Assembly (NCBI GenBank): GCA_032173675.1
Contig: JAVKPL010013429.1
Location: 1 to 64,000, forward strand
Origin: Gastrolobium villosum
Taxonomy: Eukaryota; Streptophyta; Magnoliopsida; Fabales; Fabaceae
Direction: 5' to 3'
DNA: 64,000 nucleotides
The notes below the pieces were generated by a model. It was not told the DNA's origin and made no database searches. It was given only the letters and a program-made list of their open reading frames with translations. The translations under genes were made by a program, and so were the position numbers. Position 1 is the stretch's first letter. Every line of letters begins with the position of its first letter. Shown here piece by piece: positions 33,039-45,392 of this stretch.

Positions 33039-36000
33039 TTGCCCCCATATTCAAAGGGAAACTTGTCCTCAAGGTTCATATCAGGCAAAACAAAATCTGG
33101 ATAGTATAGTTGAACATCAGCCTCATCCTCGCACGTTGCATCTTCAGGGAGAGAGTTGGACCATTGAATCAACCATTGTCGTTTACCTCCCTGTACATCC
33201 GGAACCTGTCTAGACATCAAGGCAGCCATAGGAACTTGAATAGGGTGATTACCATGATTCATGTCTGGTAAGGCCAAAGCAGCAGATACATGATCTCCCC
33301 TAAATAGCTTGAGAACAGAAACATGAAAGGATGGATGAATTTTGCAGCCTTCGGGTAACTTTACTTGATAAGCCACAGGTCCCAAGACTCGAATGATAGG
33401 GAAAGGACCGAAATACCTCTTAGCAAGCTTTTGGCACTTCCTGTTGGCGAGAGTAATTTGCCTATATGGTTGCAACTTAATCAACACCAAATCACCAACA
33501 GCAAAAAAGACATGCTTCCTATGCTTATCAGATTGGATTTTCATCCTATTCTGAGCACTGTGTAAAGAGTCCTTGAGAAGCTTTAACAACTCATCTCTGT
33601 GACCCAAAGTAGTGTCTACAGCTTCAACACGGACAATTCCCTTAGTATAAGATGGAATCATTATAGGAGCCTTACCATACAAAGCTTGGAAAGGAGTCAT
33701 CCCAATAGCTGAATGTGCAGCCGTGTTGTAGTGATATTCAGCCCATCCCAAATAAAATGCCCACTTATGATGCTCCTCATGACAGTAAGCCCTCAAATAT
33801 TGCTCCAAATAACGATTGGTAACCTCTGATTGCCCATCTGACTGTGGGTGGTAAGCTGTACTAGTTCTTAAAATGGTGCCACTGCATTTGAAGAGTTGTG
33901 ACAAAAAATGACTCAAGAAAACCGAATCCCTATCAGAAACTATGGTTTTTGGAAAACCATGTAACTTGACCACCATATCACAGAAAAGAGAAGCAACCTT
34001 TGCTGCCGTATAGGGAGTAGCTAAGGCACCGAAATGAGCAAATTTGGTCAAGCGGTCCACCACCACCAATATCACAGTGAATCCCTTAGAAGAAGGCAGC
34101 CCTGTGATGAAATCCATGCTCAAATCTTCGAAGACTCCATCTGGTATTGGTAACGGTTGAAGCAGTCCAGAAGGGGGTGAGGTGGAAGTCTTAATCATTT
34201 GGCATGTTGAGCATCTTTTGACAAATTCATGAACATCCTTCCTCATTCCCTTCCAATGAAAAGAAGCAGATAACCTTAAAAAGGTTCGAACAATACCAGC
34301 ATGCCCCCCAATTAAAGTTGAATGGGCTTCCTGCATAATACCATCCTTCAATGCAGAAGCTGCACCCAACCAGTAACGACTCTTATAATACAGAATACCA
34401 TCTCTGTCCATGATGTCTGAATCCACCAGCTCTTGTTGTTGCAGCTTCATCCGAATATTGAGCAATTCTGGATCAATCTTGTTCTCCTCCCTAATCTGGT
34501 CCACCAAGGAAAAAGTAGCTTCAGATAATAAAGCCAAAGCTAGCCCAGTTTGGTCTTCCTCACAGCACCTAGACAAAGAGTCAGCAACGACATTGGCTGA
34601 ACCTGGCTTGTACTCAATGGAGAAATCAAATCCCATCAATTTGCAATCATACTTTTGCTGCTCAATGGTTTGCACAGTTTGAGTTAAGAGTTCCTTCAAA
34701 CTTCTATGATCCGTACGAATTATGAATTTAGAGCCCAGCAAATAGTGCCTCCACTTCTTAACTGCTTCAGTGAGAGGATACAACTCTCTAACATAAGTGG
34801 AAGCCACCCTCATTCTAGGTCCCAGCTTTTTACTGAAGAATGCAATAGGATGATTATGCTGCTGGAGTACAGCACCAATTCCAACAGCCGAGGCATCAGT
34901 CTCCACTACAAAGGGCAAGGAGAAATCAGGGAGAGAAAGGACAGGGGTGCTTGACATGGCATCTTTCAAAGCTTCAAAAGCTTGGGCAGCCTCCTCAGAC
35001 CAGGCAAAAGAATCCTTCCTCAACAAATCTGTCAATGGGGATGCTATGGCTGCATAATGTTGAATGAATCTTCTATAATATCTTGTCAAGCCAATGAAAC
35101 CTCTCAACTGTTTGATGGTTTTAGGCAGTGGCCAATGCTTCATGGCAGCAATCTTTGTGGGATCAGCTTTCACACCTTCTCCAGACACCAAGTGGCCTAA
35201 ATAATCCACTTCAGCCAAGGCAAAAGCACACTTACTAAGCTTGACCATAAACAAATTTTCCTGCAAACAAGTCAGAGTTATTACAAGATGATTATAATGC
35301 TCATCCTTGGAACCACTATAAATGAGGATATCATCAAAAAAAACTATAATGAACTTCCTAAGATAAGGCTTGAACATGTGGTTCATGGCTGCTTGGAAAG
35401 TTGAAGGAGCATTGGTTAACCCGAAGGGCATCACCAAGAACTCATAATGCCCTTCATGAGTCCTGAAAGAAGTCTTGGGAGTGTCTTCTGGAATCAATAG
35501 AATCTGATGATAGCCACTTCTCAGGTCTAACTTGGTAAAGAACCTTGCACCCTTCAACTCATCTAGTAGCTCATCAATGGTTGGTATGGGAAAACGATCT
35601 CGTATGGTGATGTTGTTCAGGGCCCTGTAATCAATACACATTCTCCATGAATTGTCCTGTTTTTTGACAAGCAAAACAGGTGAAGAGTAAGGGCTCCTGC
35701 TCTCTTTGATAAGTCCCGAAGCTAATAATTCAGAGACTTGTTTTTTTATCTCCTCCTTTTGATGATAACCATATCTATACGGCTTGACATTAACTGGCCG
35801 AGTTCCATCTACCAAATTAATGGCATGGTCACAGCTCCTGGAAGGTGGCAGCCCCTTGGGTAATTGAAAAACAGGTTGGAAATGCACCAAAACATCCCAG
35901 ATGTCAGCAGGGATTTGCTGTTTCAACTCCCACAATTCAGGTAAAATAGAAGACTCCATATTCTCCTTCATTCCTTCTAAACTTAAACATTGTTGGTCAA

Positions 36001-37504
36001 CCAAATTTCCCTTCTTGCAGTGAGACTCACCTTGTAACATCACCCTGCCTTCTTTAGTCATAAACTCCATAGATAACTCGGAATAATCATGGATAACTCT
36101 GCCAAGTAGACTCAGCCAAGAAATGCCTAATATAATCCCAAATCCAGAGAGTTCAATAATCCACAAATCAACAACAAAAGAATATCCCTGAATGCTCAAA
36201 GGGACTTTCAAACATTTCCTGTCACAGATGAGAAATTCTCCATTCCCCAAGAACACCCTCATGCGAGGAACCTTCACTGTTTGTAATCCCAGCTCATCAA
36301 CCAAATGCTTTTGGATGAAATTATGGGAACTCCCTGAATCAACCAATACAGGAATGTGCTTGCCCTTGAACTCAATCTGAAATTGGAGAGCCCTTGGATT
36401 AGCATCCCCTTTTAAAGAGTGCAAGGCAGCCTCATGTGTCACTTCATGTGTCTCTTCTGGCTGCCACAGGATCTGTTCTTCAGACTCATCACCCAAATCC
36501 TCCCAATCACTAATCATGAGAAACAGCTTGGACTTACACTTATGTCTAGAGTGCCACTTCTCATCACATGTGTAACATATGCCGAGCTCCCTCTTCTTCG
36601 CGAGTTCCTCATTACTCAACCTCTTAAAAGGAACATTTGAAGGTAAGGATGGAAAAGAAGGTTTCTGGTTTGGCAGAATGGAAGTCAAAGGTTTGGGTTG
36701 CTCCACCGTATATGAGATTTTGGCAAAGATCTTCTTGCCCCCTGTGGAAGAAAAAGAAGAACACAACTCCACAAAATGTGCATCATAAGTAATGGCAAGC
36801 TGCATAGCTTGATGAAGAGATGTAGGAGAATGTAACTGAATGGCCCTGTGAAGATCAGGTAACAATCCAGATACAAAAAAACTCATCAAGACCTCATCCG
36901 AAAACTCAGTGACCTGATTAATAAGAGCCTCAAATTTCTTAATGTACTCATCCAAACTGCCATCCTGTGTTAGCTTGGAAAGCACTCCCCTCAAGTCAGT
37001 ATACGCCGTTCCTCCAAAACGCTGACGAACTGCCAATTTCAGCTGCTCCCACGAATGAATGGAACCTCCATTAAAAAGCCACTGAAACCAAGGCCCTGCC
37101 AATCCTTCCGTCCGCATGCCAGCCAAACGGACCTGAAGTGCAACCGGAACTTGCTGCAACCCGAAATACAACTTAGTACGAAAGATCCAACTATTTGGAT
37201 CAGAACCATTGAAACTAGGCAACTCCATTCGAATAGATCTCAGCAGAGAGCGAGGATCATCCGCACCGAAACGCGGCTGTGAAGATCCACCAGAATCATG
37301 AGCGGAAGCAGAATGCACACCATGTGGTCGAGCATTTGCCCCAACCACCGCAGCATGAATTTCCTGTAACTAAGCCGTAAGACTGACGAGCTGGTTTTGA
37401 TGCTCAGTGAAACGCATCTCAACCCTAGCTTGCAAATCGTCCAAGCTACGATCGACACGAAGCTGGAACGCAGAGAACTCATCGGCCAATTCCTGGACAC
37501 GCAT
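32966..37504 (-). pseudogene. Gag-Pol polyprotein of the Reina-type chromovirus (one internal stop)
   Basis: The ancestral start is ATG 37504 (MRVQELADEF), followed 44 codons later by a TAG at 37372-37370. From ATG 37348 the frame is open for 1,460 residues. Numbering from that ATG: gag about 40-200; zinc knuckle CYTCDEKWHSRHKC at 258-271; protease DSGSSHNF at 337-344; reverse transcriptase about 540-720 with VFFDDILIYS near 670; RNase H with VETDASAVGIGAVLQ and TDHRSL; integrase with the HHCC finger (HAGIVR ... CSTCQ) and D-D-E residues in MDFITGLP, VSDRDSVF and SDGQSEVTNR; then a chromodomain near 1370-1440 (LIQWSNSLPEDATCEDEADV). The frame passes through the polypurine tract and ends 73 bases inside the LTR. 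Since the stop falls early in gag, an N-terminally shortened protein from 37348 remains possible. Confidence 0.9.
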
Positions 37505-37543
37505 GATGAAACGTGTTGAATTCAAAGGAGATGAAAGCACCAA

Positions 37544-38041
37544 TGATAGGATAGCGGATCCTACAATGGAAACTCAGCGAAGAACAAGATGAATTTCGAG
37601 AGAGAAAAACAGAGGAAACAAGGAAAGGAATCTGTATATTCTTGTATGATTCACAAAGTCACGCTATCAGGCATATATGCCACGTTTCTAACAACTCCAA
37701 CAGAAAACACAAAAGCATGACACGTCCCCCATGACTCATGCTTGTATGAGTTACTAATAACAGATACTAATTACAATTCATAACAGCAATTCACTAATGA
37801 CACCTAATGATGAGGCCCAAACGTATAACAACAATTACTCCACTTAATAGTATGTAACAGAAACGTAACGTATAACAACAATTACCCCACTTAATAGTAT
37901 GTAACAGAAACGTAACGTATAACAGCAATACAATAAAGAACCATGACAGCATTAATGGATTGGGCTGATTAAACCACATAATCCTTGGCCCAGGAAGGGG
38001 CACCAGCTCTCCTCTTCATGTTGGGCTGAGTATCCTTAACA
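37544..38041 (-). repeat. 5' LTR of the Reina-type element
   Basis: Direct repeat of 32541-33038. Just inside its end the minus strand reads TTGGTGCTTTCATCTCC at 37543-37527. The same TGGTGCTTTCATC follows the LTR of the relative at 39133, so it is probably the primer binding site, though I cannot assign the tRNA. Confidence 0.9.
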
Positions 38042-38399
38042 AATTTCTTGTATGTTTAGGCATAAATTAAGGAATAATAATTTGTTTCCATGACTCTGTT
38101 TTGGTCAAAGAAAGTTAAGGTCATTGGGAGGAAAAGTTGATCAAGACATCATATTACTTCTAAATAATCATAAAAAAAGTTAGCATCAGTGAGTATTGAA
38201 TCCAAGACCTTTATGTTAACCTGTTTGATCCCAATGGCTAGATTTTCATGACTAGCTATGTTTAGGCTTGTAAATTTGATTCAAACAACCGTTGTTTCTT
38301 CTTGCTACAGGGCTTAGCGCTGTACAAGGGAAAAAATTACTCCTCTAATATAGGAGTGACACATGTCAGAGGTGTAATAGGAGAGAATAAAGAAGCCAA
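38042..38399. other. Intergenic, no gene seen
   Basis: Spacer between two gypsy elements. It may include the unresolved start of the next element's LTR. Confidence 0.4.
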
Positions 38400-38526
38400 C
38401 GTGGATGAGAGATTATGAAGCTTAGGGTAGTTACGTAGGCTGAATGTAGAGAGAAACTGATTTGGCTGTAGTATAAAGCTGTGGCAATAGTCTGTACGTA
38501 AGGCATGCAATAACAGAATTTAGTTT

Positions 38527-39089
38527 TGTACCGTTGGGGGCTATAAGCCCACTATGTTCCCTTTAGGGATGAGTCACTATATGGGGATACTCCTTGCTTT
38601 GGTATAGACCACGCCAAAGAGTATCGTGCCAAGTAAAGCTTAGATAATTAACAAGGGGTTAGTACAAGGGGTGCAATGAAGAAGATGACTCAAAGTAAAT
38701 GGGCAATATAACGATACATAAGATGATTCTAGCTGTGCCCATGGGGGCTATTCATAAGGATCATGGTGTTGGTTGGTGGGGGGGTCAACCCTCCTTGGGA
38801 TATACTCCTATGATAGCAGTGTTGGGCGATGTTGGCGCTGACATTGTGGCAGCGCTGCGCCTTCTGCGATTGGCGACGCCAGAATTGGGCAAAGGGGCAG
38901 TTTCCCTTTGTGATACCTGAGGCGATTGCCTTTGGTGGTTAACGTCCCAAGGTGGGACATTTCGGAGTATCTCTCAGGTGTATTGCAGCCTTAAAGGACG
39001 TGAGGGTCCACGTTAGGGCTGACGTGGGATGGGGCTGAGGATTGGGCCTGAGTAGTTGGGCCGTTCTAGTAGTTGGACCATCCGGAACA
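38527..39089. mobile_element. Solo LTR nested in the left LTR, TSD AGTTT
   Basis: A 563-bp block TGTACCGTTGGGGGC...CATCCGGAACA interrupts the LTR between TTTAGTTT and TTTCTTCATTTTCC. The block has TG...CA ends and perfect AGTTT duplications at 38522-38526 and 39090-39094. The uninterrupted site is seen in the right LTR at about 44857-44870. The open frame inside it (38699-38920) shows no domain. Confidence 0.85.
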
Positions 39090-39263
39090 AGTTTCTTCAT
39101 TTTCCTTTCAATACAAGTTGTTAACTTGTATCATCTGGTGCTTTCATCATCTTGAGCTCAAGCAACCATGCGAGTCCAAGATTTGGCAGTAGAGTTCGCA
39201 TCTCATAGGGTGGAGATTCATCAACGTTTGGATCAAATCTGTAACAGGAGCAATTGAGCGTAA

Positions 39264-39539
39264 TGATGAATTTGGGAAGAAGAGTGAGAGACTGAGAGAA
39301 AGATGGGGGGAGAGAGAATTAATTACTGAATGTATCTTTATTATAATATGCCCTCTGGCTATTTATATCAACTTGTTTCTCATTGCATCAATATTATACT
39401 TGAAATAGTAATTGAATTCATTACTAATACCTAACAATTCCGTTGGGCTAAATGCCACTAGCCCACAACGTAGTCTTTTAGGTGTGCTGGACTATTTCTC
39501 TTCCTTATACTTCGTGGACCCATGAGCGTTGGGTTAGCA
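39264..39539 (-). mobile_element. Probable solo LTR in gag
   Basis: The gag frame stops matching at about 39263 and resumes at about 39545 (NKITDSIEARFAAIDARL). The block in between, read on minus, runs TGCTAACCCAACGCTC to CCCAAATTCATCA. It holds a TATA-like TATAAATAGCC followed by CT-rich leader-like DNA, as in a U3-R. No target duplication was found, so the boundaries are tentative. Confidence 0.45.
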
Positions 39540-40226
39540 TAAGTAGGTTGGTTCATAACAAAATCACAGATTCAATTGAAGCACGATTCGCAGCGATTGA
39601 TGCCAGGCTAAGAGATCTCATGTATCAAGGCTCATCACCTCGATCGACTGAAACTCCGATTCATCATCATGTGCAGTTCAATTTGCAAGATCAGCGTGCT
39701 GCATTGAAGTCTATGAAGTTGGAGATTCCCACTTTTCGATGTCATGATCCAAATAATTGGATCTTTCGTATGAAATCATATTTCAGAATTCTTCAAGTTC
39801 CAGAAAGTCTCAAGGTGCTGTAATTAGAGGGGTTGAGAATGGATGAAGCAACTGCTCCATGGTTTAAATGGATTTTCAACAGTGGAACAATACAATGGTG
39901 GGAAGAATTTGTGCGAGTACTACGAGAACATTTTGGAGATCCGTATCACAAAGATTCAAGAGGGGTTCTTTCTAAACTAACTCAATCTGGGTCTTTGTAA
40001 GATTATATGCGAGATTTTAAAAGGTTAATGAATCAAGTCATTGGTATGAGTGATGATCTCTTGATGATATTCTTTGTATGAGGTTTACAACCTGAATTAA
40101 GAGGAGCTATTCAGATTCATTGGCTAACAACTCTGCATTAAGCGATAAGGTTAGCTATAACATACAATGCCCACCATGTAGAGTTACGTTTGTCATTTCA
40201 TCCTATCCAAAAGAAGGCATTTGTTT

Positions 40227-42048
40227 TGATGCACCCGAGCTGAATGACTTGGATTGGGTTTTTCCATAGTCAAAGGCTTTTCAATAATTGTTAGCTATTT
40301 ACCCTTTTGTCATTTGGGATTTTTTATAGTTTAGGGCTTTTCAATAATTGTTAGTTATTTACCCTTTTGTTTTTTTGTTTTTTCTATTTAAGGCTTAGAG
40401 AACACTATTGTTATTAGGTTGTTTTTGGTTAATAAAAATAAGAAAAGAGAAATAATATTTTCTAGCACTTCTTGTATTCATTATTCTTTCTGTATAGCCA
40501 ATTGGTTACTGCTTTGGCATTTTTTGAGAAAGAGCTTTGGTTATCATTTACATGGCTAAATAGAACAATAGCGGTCGAGGTAGTGGATGATAGGGTCAAG
40601 GCAACGACGGTGGTAGAGGGTGTGGTAACACCCTTTATGGCGACGACAAACAACCACACATCTACATGCGAGACTCCATAATTGTAGCTGCACTGGCAGA
40701 ACAAGATAGACGAATTCAGGAGCTCGAACAACTTCTTGACCTAACACAGTTGGACGAGTCAGAAGAAAGAAGGGAGTCTGAAAGATCATTTCATGTAGAG
40801 GAAAGGGGTGAAAACCCATTATGGAACCAGAAGTGACAGGACGAAGTCAACCTGGCGATAAATCCTTTTTTGCTAATATTGGGGTGAAGATTGAGATCCC
40901 GAAATTTGAGGGCACTATTCATCCAGATTAGTTTATCGACTGGTTACACATCGTCGAAAGTGTCTTTGACATCAGAGACTTGACAGAAGATCGGAAGGTC
41001 CCTGTCTATTATGAATCCAAATAATAGAAGAAGAATAAGTATTCATTCTATGATGAGGTCTATCTATGATGAATCCAATGAAGAGAAAGATGATAAGAAT
41101 CTCATTACAGATGCTCCAGTTCATGACGAGTTCCTTATCTATGATAAGTATGATTAGGAGCAAGACGATGAGAATCCAGAGCAGAAGAAATCCCTTATAG
41201 TGATTCCGGTGGAAAGTCAATTACTAGAAACTCTAATATCTATGACAAAGCGGAAGTTCTACCCAAATATGTCATGCAGAATGATCCTTCATTCAAAAAA
41301 TCTTTAGTCTGCAAGCAATATTATGAATTTGTGCACAATAGGCATAACAACCTCATATTCCATGGAGATAAAGATTTAGCTTTTGGTAGTAGTTTAATTG
41401 GAGATCGTTAGGGGCAATAGGACTTGATGTTACATCAGGAAGGGTTTTACTATGACGGATCACATATGCGATCATTGAACCAAACTGCAGGCAATAGTCC
41501 TTTTGGAGAGTCTATGGGTTTTTTTCCACTTACTCCCTTAGAACTCACATTACTTCTAGTCTCCAAGTAGTTTAGTTCGAGTGCATATGAACATACTAAG
41601 CATAACAAATAATTGCATTCACAAGTCCTAACCTTAATTAGGGAATTCAGTGATATTGTGCCAGAAGAGTTGCCACCTTGGTTACCACGTGAAGAAGTTG
41701 ATATCAATGAAGATAAAGCAAATTCGAGGCGAATCTTTTCCTTGCGGGGGAGGATGATGCACTCGAGCTAACTGACTTGGATTGAGCTTTTCCATAGTTT
41801 AGGCATTTTCAATAATTGTTAGTTATTTACCCTTTTGTTATTTGGGCCATTTTTTATAGTTTAGGGCTTTCAATAATTGTTAGTTACTTACCGTTTCATT
41901 ATTCTATTTTGTCTATTTAAGATTTAGAGAACCCTATTGTTATTAGGTTGCTTTCAGTTAATAAAATTAAGTAAAGGTAAATAGTGTTTTCCCGCACTTA
42001 TCATGTTCGTTCTTCATTCTGTTTAGCCAATTGGTTACTGCTTCGACA
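40227..42048 (+). mobile_element. Internally deleted gypsy element nested in gag
   Basis: Direct LTRs at 40227-40519 (293 bp) and 41755-42048 (294 bp) begin TGATGCACYCGAGCT and end GGTTACTGCTTYGRCA, with GCGGGGGAGGA as polypurine tract before the second. The interior keeps gag-like VKIEIPKFEGTIHP and FIDWLHIVESVFDIRDLTED with stops, and then REFSDIVPEELPPWLP, the linker before RT. It runs on directly to a C-terminal-like tail and the LTR, so RT, RNase H and integrase are missing. Flanking 5-bp duplications are not evident. Confidence 0.75.
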
Positions 42049-44573
42049 TTATGTTCGTTCTAATCCTCAAGCAAATTACACTATCACTCAACCATATGAA
42101 ATTTCGATGACTTCCAATGGACCAACCACTTTTTCCTTACTTGGAACTAACCTGATTTCAGCTTTACCCTCAATGGAAACCTCATCTACGCGTTTACCAG
42201 TTAAACATTTGTCACTAGAAGAGCTTCGACAAAATAGAGAATTAAGCCTTTGCTATAGTTATGATAAGAGATGGTCAACTAAGCATAAGTGCTAAGCCAA
42301 AATGTTGTTGATTGTTGGTGAACCTGAAGATCTTCGGATGGAGGAGGAGCAGGAGATAGATTGGGGTATGGAACAGAAGAATAAGCCACGAGTTGATGTT
42401 GTCAAGTGCAAGCAATCCTCGTTCACATCAGCTACTAGCTCGATTAAAAGATAAAGGGGCTGAAGTGTTAGTAGACTTAGGGAGCTCACATAATTTTGTT
42501 CGATGCCAATTCGTTGATTTGCAGTTTCCAATCATTCGCACGAGTAAAATGAGAGTATTCATGGGTAATGGTGATTTCTTATACTTTGTGATGCTAAGCG
42601 TCCAAATATTGAGCTTAGTATCAAGGTCATGAATTCATGGGGGACTTTTGGGTTATGGATTTAAACTTCCTACCTGTCATTTTAGGCATGCAATGGCTTA
42701 GCCAAATGGGCCGTGTGATCTATGATTTTACATGAAAACGTTTATGGAATTTGATCATAATGGGAGTTCGATTAAATTGGTGGGCCTACAACAAAATGAA
42801 GTTTTAGTTGAGAGCATACAAAACAAGGCTTCTTGTTGTCTTTTGTCCCAACAACTAATAGAAGAAGATTCGAATCAGGTACCTTCTGAATTGCTCAAAC
42901 TAAAGGATGTCATATCTCCTTTATTATGGCCTATATGGTTGAAATGTAAGCCTGTATTTGACATTTCTTCTTCACTGCCTATTGTCCGAGACATAGATCA
43001 TGTTATTCATCTGTTGGAAGGGTCCAACCCAGTTAATGTTGAACTGTTCCCATGCCATAAAAAAAGGAGATTGAAAAGAAGTCTCCACTCTCTTGGAAGT
43101 AACATTCAACATAGTAGAAGCTCATTCTCTTCACCGATTCCTCTAGTGAAGAAACAAAATGCAACATGGAAAATGTGTATTGACTATAGGGCCCTTAGTG
43201 TTACAATTAAAGATAGATTCATAATTCCCACAATAGATAAGCTCTTTGATGAATTGTTGGGAGCTACCATTTTCAGGAAACTCGATTTGCATAATGGCTA
43301 TCATCATAAGACGTATGAGACCCGAAGATGTTTACAAAATGGAATTTATGACACATGAAGGCCAGTATAAGTTTTGTGTAATGTTGTTTGGCCTCACAAA
43401 TGCTCCTTCCATGTTTCAAGCAACGATGAACAAGATATTTCATCCATTTATGAGGAAGTTTGTTGTATAAAATTAGTTCTTTGTAAAGTTGAGTAAACAT
43501 GAGTTTGGTGTTAGTGAAATATCATATTTGGGCCATGTAGTAACTACGGGTGGCATGAAAGTTGATCCTTAAAAAAATGCTGCTATGATGGAGTGGCCAT
43601 AACCATGCTCAGTCAAGCAGTTGAGAGCATTCTTAGGCTTAACTGGAAACTATTGCAGGTTTGTGCATCAGTATACCACTTTAGCATCTCCCTTAACTGA
43701 TATGTTGAAAGCTGATAAAATTGTTTGGACACCTGAAGCTATTGTTGCTTTTCAAAACTTAAAAGTAGCAATGTCCACCCCTATAATATTGGGTTTGCTT
43801 GACTTTAAATCACAATTCATTGTTGAAACTGATGCTTCGAATTCTGGAATAAGGGTTGTATCATTACAATCCGGCAAACCACTTGTTTATTTCATTCGAA
43901 ATCTAGGACTGAGACTTGCAACAACTTCCATTTATATGAGGGCTTTACATGATAACTGAGGCTGTGAAAAAATGGCGTCATTACTTGTTGGGGATGCATT
44001 TCATCATCAGAACATATCACCAAAGCATCTGTGAGCTTTTCTCCAAGACCATACAAACTTAAGAGCATCATAAGTACGTCTACAAGTTATTGGGATATAG
44101 TTTTGCCATTGAATATAATCCTAAAGCAGCAAATGTGGTGGCTGACGCAATTTACAGCTCACTTTAGACTTCTTTATAGGATTTTCATGTTCCCAAGGTT
44201 TCTCCACTATTTTGTGGTGATTGATCGAATTACTAAGTATGCTCACTTTGGCCCTCTTCCATCAGCTTACACAGCAGCAACAATGGCCATTCTCATTTGT
44301 GATATGATTATTAAACGCCATGGTTTTCCTAAATCCTTGGTGTTTGATCATGACCCAATATTCTTGTGTTAGTTTGATCATCACCCTCAATCAGATAGGG
44401 CAATCCGTGGTCTCAAACAGGTATCTCGAACAATATTTACATGCATTTTGTGCTAATCATGTTCACCGCATGGGTCTCTTTTTTGAAATAGGCACAATTT
44501 GCACTACAATTCAACAGTTCATTCTTCCATTAATATGATGGGATAAGTTATTATTCCTATGTTTTTTTTTTTT

Positions 44574-44672
44574 CCTACCACTGTTAAACACCGTTAGATT
44601 AGAATCTAAAGAGGAGATAAAAAGATAAATGTTTATTAAGATTCTGATCTAATGATCTTTTAGAGTGGTAGA
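44574..44672. repeat. Short inverted repeat in the right LTR region
   Basis: CTACCACTGTTAAACACCGT TAGATTAGAATCT pairs with AGATTCTGATCTAATGATC and GAGTGGTAG further right. It may be a MITE inserted in or beside the LTR. Confidence 0.45.
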
Positions 44673-45033
44673 CAAAGATAGGCAGGAAAAAAGATAGGTA
44701 GAATAAATACCATTCCAAGCTCTTTAGGGTAGTTACGTGGGGTGAATGTAAATAATAGAAATAAAGGTTGCTGGTAAAAGTTGGAGAGAGAAATTAATTT
44801 GGCTGTAGCATAAAGTAGTGGCAATAGTTTGTATGTAAGACATGCAATAATAGAATTTAGTTTCTTTGTTTTCCTTTCAATAAAAGTTGTTAACTTGTAT
44901 CAAGATGTTTCAATCTAATCTAATTTAGATGTTATCTGGACAAAAATCACCATAAAACGAAGCCGTTGCATGTTGATATTGTCAAAAGTTGTTGGATTTC
45001 ATTCATTAGTAACAGAGATCAGAGAAGGACTTT

Positions 45034-45369
45034 CATTATTAGATAAACTTGAAATTCAAAGAAAAGGATATGCAAGGTTTATGTCCGTTAGGTTCTTGTT
45101 AGTGGATATTAATTGTGTTTAGTTTTTCTAAGAAAGGTTTATGTCCGTTACGTTCCTGTGAGTGGATATTAATTGTGTTTAGTTTTTCTAAGAGTCTTTT
45201 GAATGCTTTAGGGTATTATATTTTGTCTATAAATGCTATCTTGAAAAACAATTGTAAGTGTGGTTGGCAGATTACTACATAATAAGAAGTGGGTGTTACG
45301 GAGAGTATTATTGAGCCGTTTGTGAGTTTTGTGTGAGAACATCAGTTAAGGGACCTGTAAAAGCCAACA
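45034..45369 (+). repeat. 5' LTR of the plus-strand copia element
   Basis: Contains a tandem duplication of about 59 bases (TTATGTCCGTTAGGTTCTTG and TTATGTCCGTTACGTTCCTG start the two units near 45080 and 45139), just upstream of the TATA-like box. The right LTR has the same duplication. Confidence 0.9.
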
Positions 45370-45392
45370 AATTGGTACCAGAGCTTGAGTCA

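Larger units (their letters stand above)
32541..38041 (-). mobile_element. Reina-type Ty3/gypsy chromovirus, nearly intact
   Basis: Both LTRs are 498 bp (32541-33038 and 37544-38041), TG...CA bounded, with perfect AATTT duplications at 32536-32540 and 38042-38046. I count eight differences between the LTRs by eye (about 1.6%), so insertion was recent in plant terms. The polyprotein is open over 1,460 codons. The polypurine tract (minus GAATATGGGGGCAA) sits at 33039-33052. Short LTRs and a C-terminal chromodomain ending in a LEDK-type motif fit the Reina clade. Confidence 0.92.
39168..44540 (+). pseudogene. Relic Gag-Pol of the plus-strand gypsy element
   Basis: Pieces in order: gag (LEIPTFRCHDPNNWIFRMKS; WFKWIFNSGTIQWWEEF; SRGVLSKLTQSGSL), the zinc knuckle LCYSYDKRWSTKHKC with its second cysteine lost, protease VDLGSSHNF in place of VDSGSSHNF, and RT (KMCIDYRALSVTIKDRF; FGLTNAPSMFQATMN). 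Then the catalytic FFDD block is deleted (FVV-stop, then VKLSKHEFGV). Next come RNase H (FIVETDASNSGI), a deletion that removes the integrase finger, and part of the integrase core (IDRITKYAHFGPLPSAYTAA). There are more than ten stops or frame breaks. Confidence 0.8.
38400..44902 (+). mobile_element. Decayed Reina-like gypsy element, plus strand, with nested insertions
   Basis: The LTRs share GGGTAGTTACGTRGGSTGAATG, GGCTGTAGYATAAAG, GTAAGRCATGCAATAAYAGAAT and end TTAACTTGTATCA at 39133 and 44902. TGGTGCTTTCATCATC follows the left LTR (primer site, as in the Reina-type neighbour). Gag begins MRVQDLAVEFASHRVEIHQR at 39168. Coding pieces up to 44540 match the neighbour's polyprotein in order. 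Nested inside are a solo LTR, a probable second solo LTR, and a deleted gypsy element at 40227-42048. LTR starts are not resolved. Confidence 0.75.

Noticed and set aside
34410..37282. Several plus-strand frames of 60-90 codons
   Set aside because: Shadows of the minus-strand Reina-type polyprotein.
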